Shown: piece after piece, positions 44,270 through 54,457 of the stretch
Layout: every line of letters starts with the position of its first letter
Numbering within the stretch: position 1 is the stretch's first letter
Assembly (NCBI RefSeq): GCF_000687475.1
Contig: NC_057316.1
Location: 3,596,001 to 3,660,000 of the forward strand
Origin: Ustilaginoidea virens
Lineage: Eukaryota > Ascomycota > Sordariomycetes > Hypocreales > Clavicipitaceae
Direction of reading: 5' to 3'
DNA length: 64,000 nt
Position numbers and translations under genes: made by a program
Notes under the pieces: model-generated
Databases searched by the model: none
Told to the model about the DNA's origin: nothing
What the model saw: the letters and a program-made list of their open reading frames with translations, nothing else

Positions 44270-45318
44270 ATGCCTCTGTAAGCCGGCATTGCCACGCCTC
44301 GTTTTCGACGAAACCTTCTAACGCGGACAAAAGACATTTGTTGGGCAAGAAATCTTGGAACGTTTACAATGCCGGAAATATAGAAAGAGTTCGCCGCGAC
44401 GAAGCTGCGGCAAAGGCTGCTGAAGAAGCCGAGGAGCAGCGTATGCAAGAAATCGATGCCCTGCGTCGCTTGGCCATTTTGCGCGGCGAAGCACAGCCGC
44501 CACCTGTAGAGGACGGAGACGGTGAACACGATGAACCAAGAGACTCCGCCAAGGGGCCTGGTGCCGGAAATGGACGCCCGAAGCGAAAGCGCAAACGACA
44601 CGGCGAAGACGATACAGACTTTGAGCTCCGGCTGGCAAAAGAGAGAGCAGAACCTGACCACCAGGAATTCATCGAGGGTGCGAGGAAATCCAGCAGCTCT
44701 GCGCCGATTGTGGATCGCCGCGGGCATATCGACTTGTTTGGCGACGAGAAGGCCAGAGCACATGCGGAGAAGAATGAAGACGCTGAGCGGGAGGCCCAGA
44801 AGAGGAAGCGAGAATATGAGGACCAGTATACGATGCGGTTTTCTAAAGCTGCTGGAAGGGAAGGCGCTAGAACTCCATGGTACTCGCAGGGCCAAGGAGC
44901 ACAGCAAGACACGCCGCTCAGAGATGTCTGGGGCAACGACGACCCGAAGCGCAAGCAACGCGATGCAGATCGGATAACCGCCAATGACCCACTTTCGATG
45001 ATGAAGAAGGGGGCATCTCGGGTGCGGGAGCTGAACAAGGAAAGGCAGAGGCTGCTGCAAGAACGCGAGCAAGATGTCCGTCAGATGCGAAAAGAGGACA
45101 AGCGCAGGGAGAGACGCGGAACACGCCGCAGTGCGTCACCCGAATCTACTCAAGGGAGACGCCGGAGATCCAGAGAACGGGGAAACGTCACCGACAGGAA
45201 TGAACAAGGTGGTGGTGCCAGCCGTTCCAGGTCAGGTGAAGAACAACGACACTCGCGTCGGCATGAGTCGCGTCGGCATGAGTCGCATCGGCATGAGTCA
45301 CGTCACCATCGGCATTGA
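44270..45318 (+). CDS. LENG1-like nuclear protein with CIR N-terminal motif
   Basis: Two exons: 44270-44277 (only 8 bases) and 44334-45318, giving 330 residues. The first exon ATGCCTCT is followed by GTAAGC, a CTTCTAAC branch site and an AAAG acceptor, and yields MPLHLLGKKSWNVYN. This is the conserved start of the LENG1/CIR_N family; without the tiny exon there is no matching start. The next segment, NIERVRRDEAAAKAAEEAEE, is the family's charged helix. The rest is rich in Arg, Glu and Lys with DLFGDEKARAHAEKNEDAER, ending in an RS-like and RHES-repeat tail. Members are linked to splicing or transcription complexes, but the molecular role is poorly known. Nuclear location is inferred from the basic stretches (RPKRKRKRHG). 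Confidence 0.85.
45254..45298 (+). repeat. 15-base coding repeat for RRHES/HRHES
   Basis: Three units based on CGCGTCGGCATGAGT encode the C-terminal Arg/His/Ser tail of the LENG1-like protein. Confidence 0.9.
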
Positions 45319-45461
45319 TTTATGAAAGAATTCTGTAAGACTGGCGATACCCCCATTTGCCCATTCGCACATGGGGCTTGGCTCCTTTGGCAGGAAGGAA
45401 TGACTGCACCTCATACACGCGGCCTCTATTCAACATGGTCACAACCCCCCCGACACCTTTC

Positions 45462-46058
45462 TCATTTCTCCGTCCACGGCAACCTGATGTCGACTGGCTT
45501 CATATCCCGCGCTACCATGTCGACAACTTCTTTAGCCCCCAGGTTCCTCAACGCCTCGTCGATCCTCCCGTATGTCGCCTCACTCAGTCCTCCAGGCTTG
45601 TCGCTGTAAATATCCACGCCCTCGGTTGTGAACATTGTCGGCGCAAACCAGGTAACCACCCATCTCTCGGTGCTTCCATCCGTAGCAGAGCTTTCGCCCC
45701 AGCCGAGCAACTCCCAATGACTAGATACGAAGAACAGCCAGCCTTTGCCGCGCCAGTTCCACCCCACGTCCGCGGCCTGTGTGTCTACCCCTGCGATGCT
45801 CTTCAGCACGCCCGACTCGCTGGCAGGCTCATACTCCACCAGGTCGTCTATGCGCAACCTACCCCCTCTCGACGGCAGAGGCTTGTAGGTGATGCGGACA
45901 TTGCGCGCGGATCGCCACATGCTTAGTGTTGAGTGAGTGACGGTCCATGTGCGAGCAAGCCATTCAACGCTGGGAGAAGCAGGTTCTGCTGCCGGCTTCG
46001 AGGTCTTGGAGGCGTATTTGGACGGGAGGCGTAGCGATAGATCAGTCTGTCCTGTCAT
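45462..46058 (-). CDS. Fungal protein of unknown function, possibly lipocalin-like
   Basis: A single exon of 198 residues starts MTGQTDLSLRLPSKYASK and ends DIRLPWTEK. A disordered head of about 30 residues is followed by a likely beta-rich domain. It has alternating strands and many Trp: EWLARTWTVTHSTLSMWRSA, RNVRITYKPL, DVGWNWRGKGWLFFVSSHWE and ERWVVTWFAPTMFTTEGVDI. The W-x-V-x-x-S start and Trp-rich strands resemble small single-domain calycin-like (lipocalin) folds seen in fungal genomes, but I cannot name a family. There is no signal peptide or membrane segment, so it is probably cytosolic. Its tail lies 143 bases from that of the LENG1-like gene, a convergent pair. Confidence 0.75.
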   Translation of the reverse strand: MTGQTDLSLRLPSKYASKTSKPAAEPASPSVEWLARTWTVTHSTLSMWRSARNVRITYKPLPSRGGRLRIDDLVEYEPASESGVLKSIAGVDTQAADVGWNWRGKGWLFFVSSHWELLGWGESSATDGSTERWVVTWFAPTMFTTEGVDIYSDKPGGLSEATYGRIDEALRNLGAKEVVDMVARDMKPVDIRLPWTEK

Positions 46059-46823
46059 GATGGGCAGAAGGGGTTGCGGTTCGGCTGTTCTCGGGAGCTT
46101 CGCTGTGGCTTTGCCAGTGATGGGGATGGGATGAAGGACTGCCGGTGCTTATTCACAGTCAAGGTAGCTTGATTCAGCGGGCCGAGGGAGTATGAATAGA
46201 TGGAAACCAGGTGACGTGGAACAAATTGGATCAACCCTGGCTTAGCGGAAGAGGTGCTCGCAGCTTTCACCTGGGAGCACTAGTCAGTCGATCAAGCGCG
46301 CAATATCGGAGATACCATGGTGGCCAACTAGCTCCTTGACGCCACGGGCTAGCTAGATGGGTGTGCTCCGAGGTTTTATAGTGGTGCTGTATCCGCATCC
46401 GAGCCACAAATGCTATTCAAAGCCATAGTTCAAACCGAATGGCAAAGATGGACCTGCACGATGCAAAGATGGGCAACGATGACAGCTTGGATATTTAGGG
46501 TACCTACATAATGCGGTTAAACATGCACGCCCCAAAGTCACCAATCTCCAGTCCCCAGTCTCCAGGTTCCAGTCTCCAAGGCTCCAGCCTCCAGCCATTA
46601 CGTCAGCACTCTGCTCCCTACCCACCAGTGAGCTTTTCTGCCAACCTCAAGGTCAACAGCACCGCATAACCTACCTTTCACTGTAGCTCCCCAACCAAAA
46701 TTTGCAACTTGCGGTGAGAGAAGCATTGCTTATTTTCTTCCGCCCGTCATCCAAACGGAAGCGGGCGCTTTCCGACGTATACCGCCCAAAAATCCTCGTT
46801 TTCCTGCCCGGCCAGAAACGACC
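46059..46823. other. Divergent gap between two small genes
   Basis: It holds the upstream regions of the minus-strand gene starting at 46058 and the plus-strand gene starting at 46824. A local CCAGTCTCCA/CCAGTCCCCA repeat lies at about 46540-46600. No gene is seen. Confidence 0.45.
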
Positions 46824-47402
46824 ATGGATCCAGACGCAGACGACGGAGCGGCCGTCATGCAAGCAATGGGATTTTCATCCTTCGGCGCGCAAGACAGACC
46901 GCAGAAGAAGAGAAGATGCAGCTCCGCGGAAGACGACGACAACAACAACAACAACAACAACAACAACACGCGGTTTTCGCAGCCTGGACGCGCTCGCGAT
47001 GCCCCAACGGGATCCAACTCTGTCCCGGCTGGGAAACCACAAGCAGGAGAATCCAACGCCAAGCCGTCGACCAACACGCTCGAGATTGATCTGGGCGGAG
47101 ATGACGACGAGAATGAGCGATGCCAGGAGGCAAGGCCACCTTTGGCGCAAGCTTGCGGAGAAACCCTGGCCCAAAAGGTGGGAAATCATGCTGCAGGACT
47201 GCCGGCCCGTCCCATCCCATTGACGGGATCTGCTGCATCAACTTCGCATCCGCCTCACAAACGTCCACATGGGCTTTGGTATGAGGGATACTACGACACC
47301 ACCTCGAATGAGAATCCGTGGGAACATCTTGAGAAAGCCATGGGGCTCGAAACGGGCGTTTCTTGGGTTGCCAGGAAATCACAAACACCAGCGGCGACTT
47401 GA
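46824..47402 (+). CDS. Small fungal protein of unknown function with a WYEGYYD motif
   Basis: A single exon of 192 residues. The start MDPDADDGAAVMQAMGFSSF contains a short AMGF segment like a UBA-type helix turn. It is followed by a basic patch KKRRC, an Asn run encoded by AAC repeats, and a disordered middle. Near the C-terminus the ordered segment GLWYEGYYDTTSNENPWEHL EKAMGLE looks like the conserved core. I recognise this arrangement (basic N-term plus Y-x-G-Y-Y-D...NPW) from uncharacterised ascomycete proteins, but no function is known to me. Nuclear location is a guess from the basic patch. Confidence 0.72.
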   Translation: MDPDADDGAAVMQAMGFSSFGAQDRPQKKRRCSSAEDDDNNNNNNNNNTRFSQPGRARDAPTGSNSVPAGKPQAGESNAKPSTNTLEIDLGGDDDENERCQEARPPLAQACGETLAQKVGNHAAGLPARPIPLTGSAASTSHPPHKRPHGLWYEGYYDTTSNENPWEHLEKAMGLETGVSWVARKSQTPAAT

Positions 47403-48480
47403 GCCGTGAAACGATGCCGACGATGCCGACGATGCCTTTCCACCAACGACTATTATCATCATTTGATTGGTCAGCTCCAAGCTTTGGCAGCAAGGATGGT
47501 TGCATCCCGGCATCGACACTCTGCCTTGAACAGAACAGTGTGCTTGCATCAATTCTTTGTAACAATATAGGGGGGAACGCTTACCATGGACACATTCAAC
47601 CAGTGCAATAACGCACATTTTCTCGTTCCCGTTTGGTTCTCAACTCCAACTTGTCTTATCGCCCGCCAAGATGAGATGGGTCATGTGTCAATGTCAATAT
47701 ATTATACTCACAACTGATCCCGGCTTCGGCTCTCCGGCAATGGGAAAACGTTTTGGAAAACGTTTTCTTTGCTGGACCTGTCGATACCTCCTTCTTCCCA
47801 CGTTACTCGTGGTGCTTGGTCTACTTGTTGTTGCTCCATTGCCAAAAAGCAGGGCACACTAGTACCCTTGACCTGTCAAGAAAGGATTTACACGCCCAGG
47901 CACCAGACATGATCCCGGTTCCCATAGACGCACGACACTAAGGCGTGCCTCGTCGCCAATACCCCAGAACAAGTCATTCCTCGTCCAATCATGAGTCAAT
48001 ATAAAACCGCAAAAACAGCCACAACTGTCCCCGCACACCCGCGTTCCTGGAAGATGTGGAGGGAGTGATAGAGCGGCTAATTACCGCCCAGTTGCAGGGG
48101 CAAGAACAAGGCGAGAGATGGCGCGCCTAGCAAGATGCAAGATGCAAGATTGCCGCCTGCTCGCTGCTCGCGGCGCTTGTTCCAACGACATGCCTCGCCA
48201 GGCCCGCGGTGCAAAATCAAAATATGCTTCATTTATTTTTTTCGGCCCCCCGTGGATGCAAATTTTTTGTTGGCATCCCACCTGGGCCCCCCTCCCCCCC
48301 CCCCCCAAAAAAAAAAAAGGAAAAAAAAAAAAAGATCCTTGGTGATATCCCCGTCACTCTTTACTGGCCAGTCAAGGAAAGCAAAGCAAGACGGAAACCT
48401 TTGTCTCCGTCGCTCAAGGTTGCAGTGCAAAAGAAGGGTGTGTAAATCTTGTGTCGCATGATGCAAGAGACTCGGGAATT
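47403..48480. other. Intergenic, no gene identified
   Basis: It holds the 3' regions of the two flanking genes. CGATGC repeats lie at 47413-47432, and a C then A homopolymer pair at 48286-48333. Short frames have no recognisable motif. Confidence 0.45.
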
Positions 48481-49420
48481 TTAGTACTCGGGAGAAGGGA
48501 AACGCTCACGAGCCTTGCGATACTCCTTGGGGTGCTTGCGAGCAGCTTTGGCTTGTAATGACCTAGAATGGGAAACAAGGGCGAAAAAGAAGATCGGATC
48601 TGGTTAGCTTGTGACGGCTTCTTATGAGAAAACGGGCACATGCAGTCTTGGCAAGCTGCCTGCCTGCCTGTTGCGTGGAAAGTAGAAAGCCACATAACGA
48701 TGACGTTGTATGACGGAGGCCTGCAAATGCGAATGGAATTGCTGCCCGCGCGGTACATCACGGCTTCACGGATACACGGGCTCCTTCAATGTTCCTCGAA
48801 CGACGGCGAGTGTGATGAGACTGGCTGAACTTACGACACTTTTTTCTGCACCCATTCCAAGTCGCCCCGCACCTCGCGCGCATCTCGCATTCCCTCGTGG
48901 AATCGTTCTCTCGTCTTGGCGAGGCGTGCTTGTGCCTGCTTTTGCAGTTCGACGAGCTCTCGGTGCTTTGCGTTGAGCTTGCCAGAGCTGGGTGTGCAAT
49001 TTAGTCGGACGGCAACTTGCGTGAAGTCTTGACTTGCAGCAACGCAATGGAGTGGGGGGCAAAAGGGGACTGCACACGCGCCAGGGATCGGTCGACGTAC
49101 GTTTGCGCTTGGACCGCCATGCTGCGGTCCAGCGGAATAGGATTGAACGAGTTGGAGAGGCGATCCTGCATGTACTCCTGGATGTCAATGCCGCTGGCGG
49201 AGTGGGCGCTCTCAAAGTCCTGCGAGCTGCCCAGATAGCTGGCCGAGGAGCCAGAGAGGCCGGGACTGCTGTAGGACGGGAGGCCTGATGTTGAGCTGAC
49301 GGAGTCGTCGCATTCTGGGGGAGACATGGAGTAGTGGCTGTAAGACGGGGGCAGCTGGTTGCCTTTTCCCGGAACGGCCAAGGGCATCGAGTAGGACACG
49401 TTTGTGAACGGGCCTGACAT
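48481..49420 (-). CDS. KXD1: KxDL-motif protein, BLOC-1-type subunit
   Basis: Three exons on the minus strand: 49420-49101, 48987-48835 and 48562-48481, giving 184 residues. Donors are GTACGT and GTAAGT; acceptors are CAG and TAG, with a CCGACTAA branch-like site. The N-terminal half is Ser/Pro/Tyr-rich and disordered. The C-terminal half is a helix with LNAKHRELVELQKQAQARLA, then RGDLEWVQKKVSSLQAKAAR and the end KEYRKARERFPSPEY. The sequence around DLEWVQKKVSSLQAK matches the coiled core of the KxDL family. In yeast Kxd1 is part of the BLOC-1-like complex on endosomes, which controls Rab5 inactivation. An upstream in-frame ATG (49471) exists, but MSGPF at 49420 is preferred. Confidence 0.75.
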
Positions 49421-52330
49421 GATGCTGGATGCAAGCTGCCGATCCAGAGCAGCAGTAGGAACAATGAGCAATAGCGGTCAAGGCCGGGGCTCGTCCGTGA
49501 TGAGCACCACAAACAACTCAGTCTGTGCCTGTTTGGTATAAGCTTCGAGGCTTGGTCCGCGTAAAGCAAGACGGCAAGAGACTTGGCAACAATGATATAA
49601 GATGAAGCGACGACACGGCTGGGACGAGCTGGAGAATTGAAGGGCAAGGGGGAAAAAAAAAAGAAGAGCAAGGAGAAAATGAAATCCTCTCGACCACAAT
49701 GGCCCCTTTTATACTTGGCCCAGGACCTTGACCCCCCCCCCCCCGGGCATTATGCTTCAAGTGAGGACGGCATCAATACATTCATCTTTATTCGCCAATG
49801 CGATTATCCATGCGCCCCGCTTGGGGCATGATACAATGGCCTAGCCAGGCAGCCGGACAGTCAATCCAGTCGTGGACTTGAAGTAACAAGACGGATGGAT
49901 GCTAGTCGGCTTGCATGATGTGGATCACCGGCGCATCGTGGAGGGCGGTCGGGGGCGGAGCCATGGGCCTCTGCCCGAGTTGGGCTATAAACTTTCCCCC
50001 CCAACATGATGGGATCCCGTGAAGAAGGCCATGTAGCAGCAATGCGGAATGCGGGGAGCATGATGATGCGCATGGTGTGAAGACGAGCGAGACCGTAGAC
50101 ACAGACATCTGCCGGGCAAGGTGGCAGCAAGGGACAAGGGCGGAGAACGGCGGAGAATGGCGGAGACGGAAAAAAATGGAAACCACCTCCAACGGGGGAC
50201 ATCATGGTTGTTGTACTTGTTTGTTGATTCAACGAGTACTTGAGAGCCAGCAGACGCTGAGGAATGCCAGTGCCAATGCCAATCTGAATCCCAACCTCGG
50301 CAGAGCCACGGGTGCGCCTGGAACAAGCGCGGGGACGCCTCTGGCTCGCTACGGGTAAAAGCTGCACCGGATTTTCTGACGGGTTCCACGGAGCCGGATC
50401 CGCAGCACCAGGAAAGGAAAACACGGTCGGTTGGTTGGCCAGGCGGTCTGGGCTGCTGCGACTTGGGTGGATTGCATGGCACGGGGGCATGGGGCCGAGC
50501 AGAGCAGAGCAGAGCAGAGGAAAGGTGCATGTGGGAAAGGTGGGAAACCAGGAAAGAAGAAAACCAGGGCGGGAGACTAGTTTACTCCCACTCTCCAAAA
50601 CAAACTGCATGTGGATGACGGATTGGTGTTGGTATGTATGTTGGTATGTCTGGTTCCTTCCTGGAGTCTGGAGCGCATGCGCCAAGGGAGCCATGGATGA
50701 CGCCTAGATGTTGGCGGAGGCGGGCCCAGGGAAAGAGCTACGGACTCAAATCAGTCTCCCCGATATCCGTTGGCTGCCGACTTGCTTACTAACCAGCCGC
50801 CGGCTCCGCGCATCCACCACCACCACCACCGCCACCACCACCACCGCATCTCGGAAATTTCGTGCTGGGTTTATTATTGACAACGCATCGTCGGCAAGCC
50901 CACCGCCAGGGCGGCCTCGCCCGACTCGATGCACTCGTGCCTGAACATGCATGTCGGGTCCTGCTCTGGCCTGCTTGGCTTCCTCTGGCATGTAATGTAT
51001 GTATGTAGTCCGGAAGTCCCGGCTACCAGCCAAGTCCTTATCCCCCAGACTCCTCCAACGCCCGCCACGCCCGCCACGCCGCCCGACCAGGGAACGACAT
51101 AAACATCGAAACAGCTACTATTGACTCTGGCTTTGCGAATCCGGAGGCCAGATTGGTTCGTGCAACCAAGAAAGGAAGGTTCGAGGCTGAGCCTCGAGGT
51201 CATAGCACTAGCCTGCCCTTGGAGGGGTCGACGTAGTCAGTCAGTGGCTGGCGTGAGACTGACTGATGGAGGCCTAAACAAGTCGAGGCAACAACCGTCA
51301 ACCGCTCTTGCTGCGCTGGGATCGACACGACGCCAGGGCACGTTGCTACCCAAGTTGCATTCAATTGATTCTTAGCATGCGCGTACAGCCCAGCCCAGCC
51401 CAGCCCAGCAGCATCAAAGCATCTCCCATCTCCAAGGGGGAAATTGGAAATACACAGGCGTGGTGTGGACGCACACGCCTGCTCCGTCATCGAGGACAAC
51501 TCATCCTCGATGCCGCTTTTGGACAACTGAACCGCCGCACAAGCCCTGGCGATGGGGCATCTTCTGAACGGGACAACTTGTTTTCTCTTGTCAGGCGGAG
51601 CAGACACAGCTTCGCATCGCAGCGTGCTGAATCGAGACGAGCGTTGCTGCATGATAACGGTCCCCACCATGCGAGCGGCTGATTCCTCCCCCGTGCTTAC
51701 GTCCGGCTTACCTTGGCCTCGCACACACGTCACACACGCCGCCCTGGAGTCGGGGTTGCCAAAACGTGTTCCACGACTTGGCTGCATGCGACTGGTGCAT
51801 CTACTCATTCCTTGTCGCGGGCTGACTTCTTTTTCTGCGCCGCAACTTTTTTACCCCTGTTCGTTGAAGATGCCTCGATTTGACCAACCGGCCGGATTGA
51901 CAAAAGGCCGTCAGCATCCCCAACTCGTCGTATCGGCTGCCAGTCGTGGACGAAATATCCGGCGCCCGTCGTCTCCATGGCAAGATTTGACGTGAGGCAT
52001 ACAATTCGTGTCTATATACAAAGTCGAGTTTGCTCTCGAAAGCTCCATAGCCTAGTCCGTAGAGATTCGCCATCCAACCCGGCAATAACTAGTCGTCAAG
52101 TCAGTCAATTCAATCAAAATTCCTCTTCGTCAACGTCGCACCCCCGCCCTTGCCCTTTGCCCTTGCCCTTGAGCGGCGCCAAGTAAGCCAAAGCGCCCGT
52201 AAACCCCAGCGGCGCACCCTAAGCCTCCCCGAGATGCCGGCATAATGCATCGGGCGTGGAGAAGCAAATCACACCATTAGGAAGCAAGCAGCTCCCATTT
52301 CTGCCTTGACTATTCGAGACAATGCATGAT
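49421..52330. other. Long intergenic region, no gene identified
   Basis: It holds the KXD1 promoter and the DGK1 3' region. Contents are a C run at 49731-49744, an AGAGC repeat near 50496-50518, CCAC/CACCAC repeats at 50814-50844 and CAGCC repeats near 51388-51408. Open frames on both strands overlap and show no family pattern. No RNA gene is supported. Confidence 0.4.
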
Positions 52331-53593
52331 TCATTGGCCAAAAAGCCTGAGGAAGCCCCAGATGCCAATGCCGCTCAGGACAGGAATCGTCAAGTTGTCA
52401 TCCCAGCCAAATACATCGACGACCTCGCTAGCAGATGCCGCAAGGCCGCTCCACAAGCTCACAATGGCGAGTGCCAGGGTTCCCGTCACGGTGACTGCGC
52501 CATGAGGAGACGACGCCCCGAGGGCGTTGCGGACCGCGGCTGGCAGCGAAAGCGTGCCCTTGTACATGAAGTCTTCATCGCCGGGCATGGGTCCAACGGT
52601 GGGCACGAGCCATCCGTAGAAGAAGAAGGAGGTTGCAACGCCGACCAGGAAGGCGGCCAGCGATCCGGCCAAGGACTTTCCCCGGCGAAGGCGAGGCGTA
52701 TGTCGGCCCCAGAGACGGCCAAAGGTGCTCGCGGCCGTGTCACACCAGCTGAGGAGCAAGACGCTCATCACGCCAACATCCTTTGGCAGGAAATACAGCA
52801 CGGCCCAGGCGCCGAGCAGGTAGAAGATGACGCCGTTGTACCCGGAATACTCGCTCTCACGCATCAGCGCCCCCAAAAGGCGCACGTAAAGCCTGTTCAC
52901 CGAGGCGTAGCGATGCCGTAGCCAGTCCGTCGTGGCGACGGGAATCAAGGCAGCCATGAGATACGGAGGCACCGACTGCGTCCGGGTGCCCGTTGTGTAT
53001 AACCAGACCACGAAGAAACCGATGGAAACGTGGAGCGCCTTGCGGGGAACCTCGTGCTTGTGGACAAATGTCCTCCAGTGCCGGTGGATGGGGATGAGGC
53101 CCAGGGGACTAGGGCTGCGGCTGAAGTCGCGCCAGGACCAACCCGAGGGCTGCGGGGGAGCCAGACGCCCGTTTGCCGCGGCGAGGAGCTTGCCGTTCAG
53201 GGCCGCGTCCTCGGAGGAGCCTTGTTGGCCGGGAGCTGCAGGCTTTGCCACCGGGTCGGGGTTGCTGGGCGTCATGCGAGACATGGTTCGAGAGCCGATG
53301 GGCGACCTGCTCCGCGTGCGAGATGTTCGAAGCGCAGGAATCCCGTCGTCAACCTCGTCGTCAACCTCTTCGTCAGCCTCGTCGTCAACCTCGTCGCCGC
53401 CTTCGCCCTCGCCGTCGCCCTCGCCGTCGTTTTCAAGCGATTGCTGCAAAGCCATCATCATCATCTTCTTCTTCCTGGCCGCGGAGCGAGTCGTCGGAGC
53501 AGAGTAATCGGCCACGCGCTCCGACGGGGCAGGGCTTGGCGAAATCACGCGAGGCCCGTCCGGCACGGCAGCCGCCTTGCGACGAAGAGCCAT
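52331..53593 (-). CDS. DGK1: CTP-dependent diacylglycerol kinase Dgk1
   Basis: A single exon of 420 residues. The start is the ATG at 53593 (MALRRKAAAVPDG); the frame extends upstream only through a GTG. Residues 1-160 are disordered, with an Asp/Glu/Val repeat and Arg-Ser motifs. The C-terminal half is a multi-span membrane domain of the CTP transferase (Sec59/Dgk1) type, with VPRKALHVSIGFFVVWLY, YNGVIFYLLGAWAVLYFLP, LLLSWCDTAASTFGRLWGRH, RRGKSLAGSLAAFLVGVATS and a final GWDDNLTIPVLSGIG. DxAAxxxGR and GKSxxGS are characteristic cytidylyl-type motifs. Dgk1 makes phosphatidate from diacylglycerol and CTP at the ER/nuclear membrane, opposing the Pah1 phosphatase. It is head-to-head with SPB4. 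Confidence 0.93.
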   Translation of the reverse strand: MALRRKAAAVPDGPRVISPSPAPSERVADYSAPTTRSAARKKKMMMMALQQSLENDGEGDGEGEGGDEVDDEADEEVDDEVDDGIPALRTSRTRSRSPIGSRTMSRMTPSNPDPVAKPAAPGQQGSSEDAALNGKLLAAANGRLAPPQPSGWSWRDFSRSPSPLGLIPIHRHWRTFVHKHEVPRKALHVSIGFFVVWLYTTGTRTQSVPPYLMAALIPVATTDWLRHRYASVNRLYVRLLGALMRESEYSGYNGVIFYLLGAWAVLYFLPKDVGVMSVLLLSWCDTAASTFGRLWGRHTPRLRRGKSLAGSLAAFLVGVATSFFFYGWLVPTVGPMPGDEDFMYKGTLSLPAAVRNALGASSPHGAVTVTGTLALAIVSLWSGLAASASEVVDVFGWDDNLTIPVLSGIGIWGFLRLFGQ

Positions 53594-54457
53594 GGCAAAC
53601 GACACGGGCGGCAGCGCGGGGTAGCGAACTGTCCCAACTGCTAGGCGCTGGAGCGACGCAAAGGACGAGGGCCACAGGCTGTTGTTTCTGCTGTCTGCCG
53701 TCGAGGCGGAGAGAGTGCCCGGGAAGCGATGGCGGCGCGAACGGCTTCGCGCCAGCGAGTCCGAGTCGTCGGACGGGGCGAAGGAGAAGAAGGGACTAAA
53801 CAGCGCGGGGTGTCTCGCGGAAGAGGACGAAGCCGCGCGCTCTGTCGGATCCAGGATGGCGTTTGCCGAGGGCAGCAGAGGTGATGGCCCCTACCGCACG
53901 AGGCAATCAACAGGGACGACTTGAAAGTACGGCGACGACTGGCGGCGCAGTGCGACGCGGGCATGGAGGGTAGGCAGGGGAGAGTGGCAGAGAGGGCTTG
54001 GGTGCGATGATGATTTGAAGGGGATCAAGGGCCGTTTGTGCGATGGCCTGCCTGGTGCGGAGAATTTAATCTCTTGTCCTGCTTTGCCGGGACCACAAGC
54101 TGCCAGCCCTCACTCACTGGAGGAGCTCTTTGGCCGGGCTATCGTCGGGGCGGTCTGGTGAGCACGGGCCGGCGCTTGCTCAATGCTATGTAGGCACCTG
54201 CTAGGCACCTGCTAGGCACCTGCTAGATGCTCGAGGAGCCAGCAGGTTCCTGTCAGCTGCCAGCACGTCTTCGCCAGGTGCCCTGACGCCGTCACGTGGT
54301 GATTGATATATCCACTTGGCAGCGATAACGCGCCCGCCAACCTTTTTTTTTTTTTTTTTTTCATGGTCATTCACTGATTTGAATAACCTCACCGGCCCAT
54401 CATCGACACCTGGCTCTTTTCGTCTCCAGCCCCCCGAACCCCCCCACCACCCCCCCA
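53594..54457. promoter_or_regulatory. Shared upstream region of DGK1 and SPB4 (divergent)
   Basis: This 864-bp gap holds three 11-base units at 54191-54223 and a T run at 54342-54361 (about 100 bases before the SPB4 start). A CACGTG-like CACGTGG lies near 54294. No specific factor is claimed. Confidence 0.55.
54191..54223. repeat. TAGGCACCTGC tandem repeat, three perfect 11-base units
   Basis: The units lie 235-267 bases before the SPB4 start codon. Each contains the E-box-like CACCTG. Confidence 0.95.

Noticed and set aside
49861..50694. 277-codon minus-strand frame
   Set aside because: Composition is Pro/His/Ser-rich with overlapping frames on both strands. No conserved segment or intron structure supports a gene.
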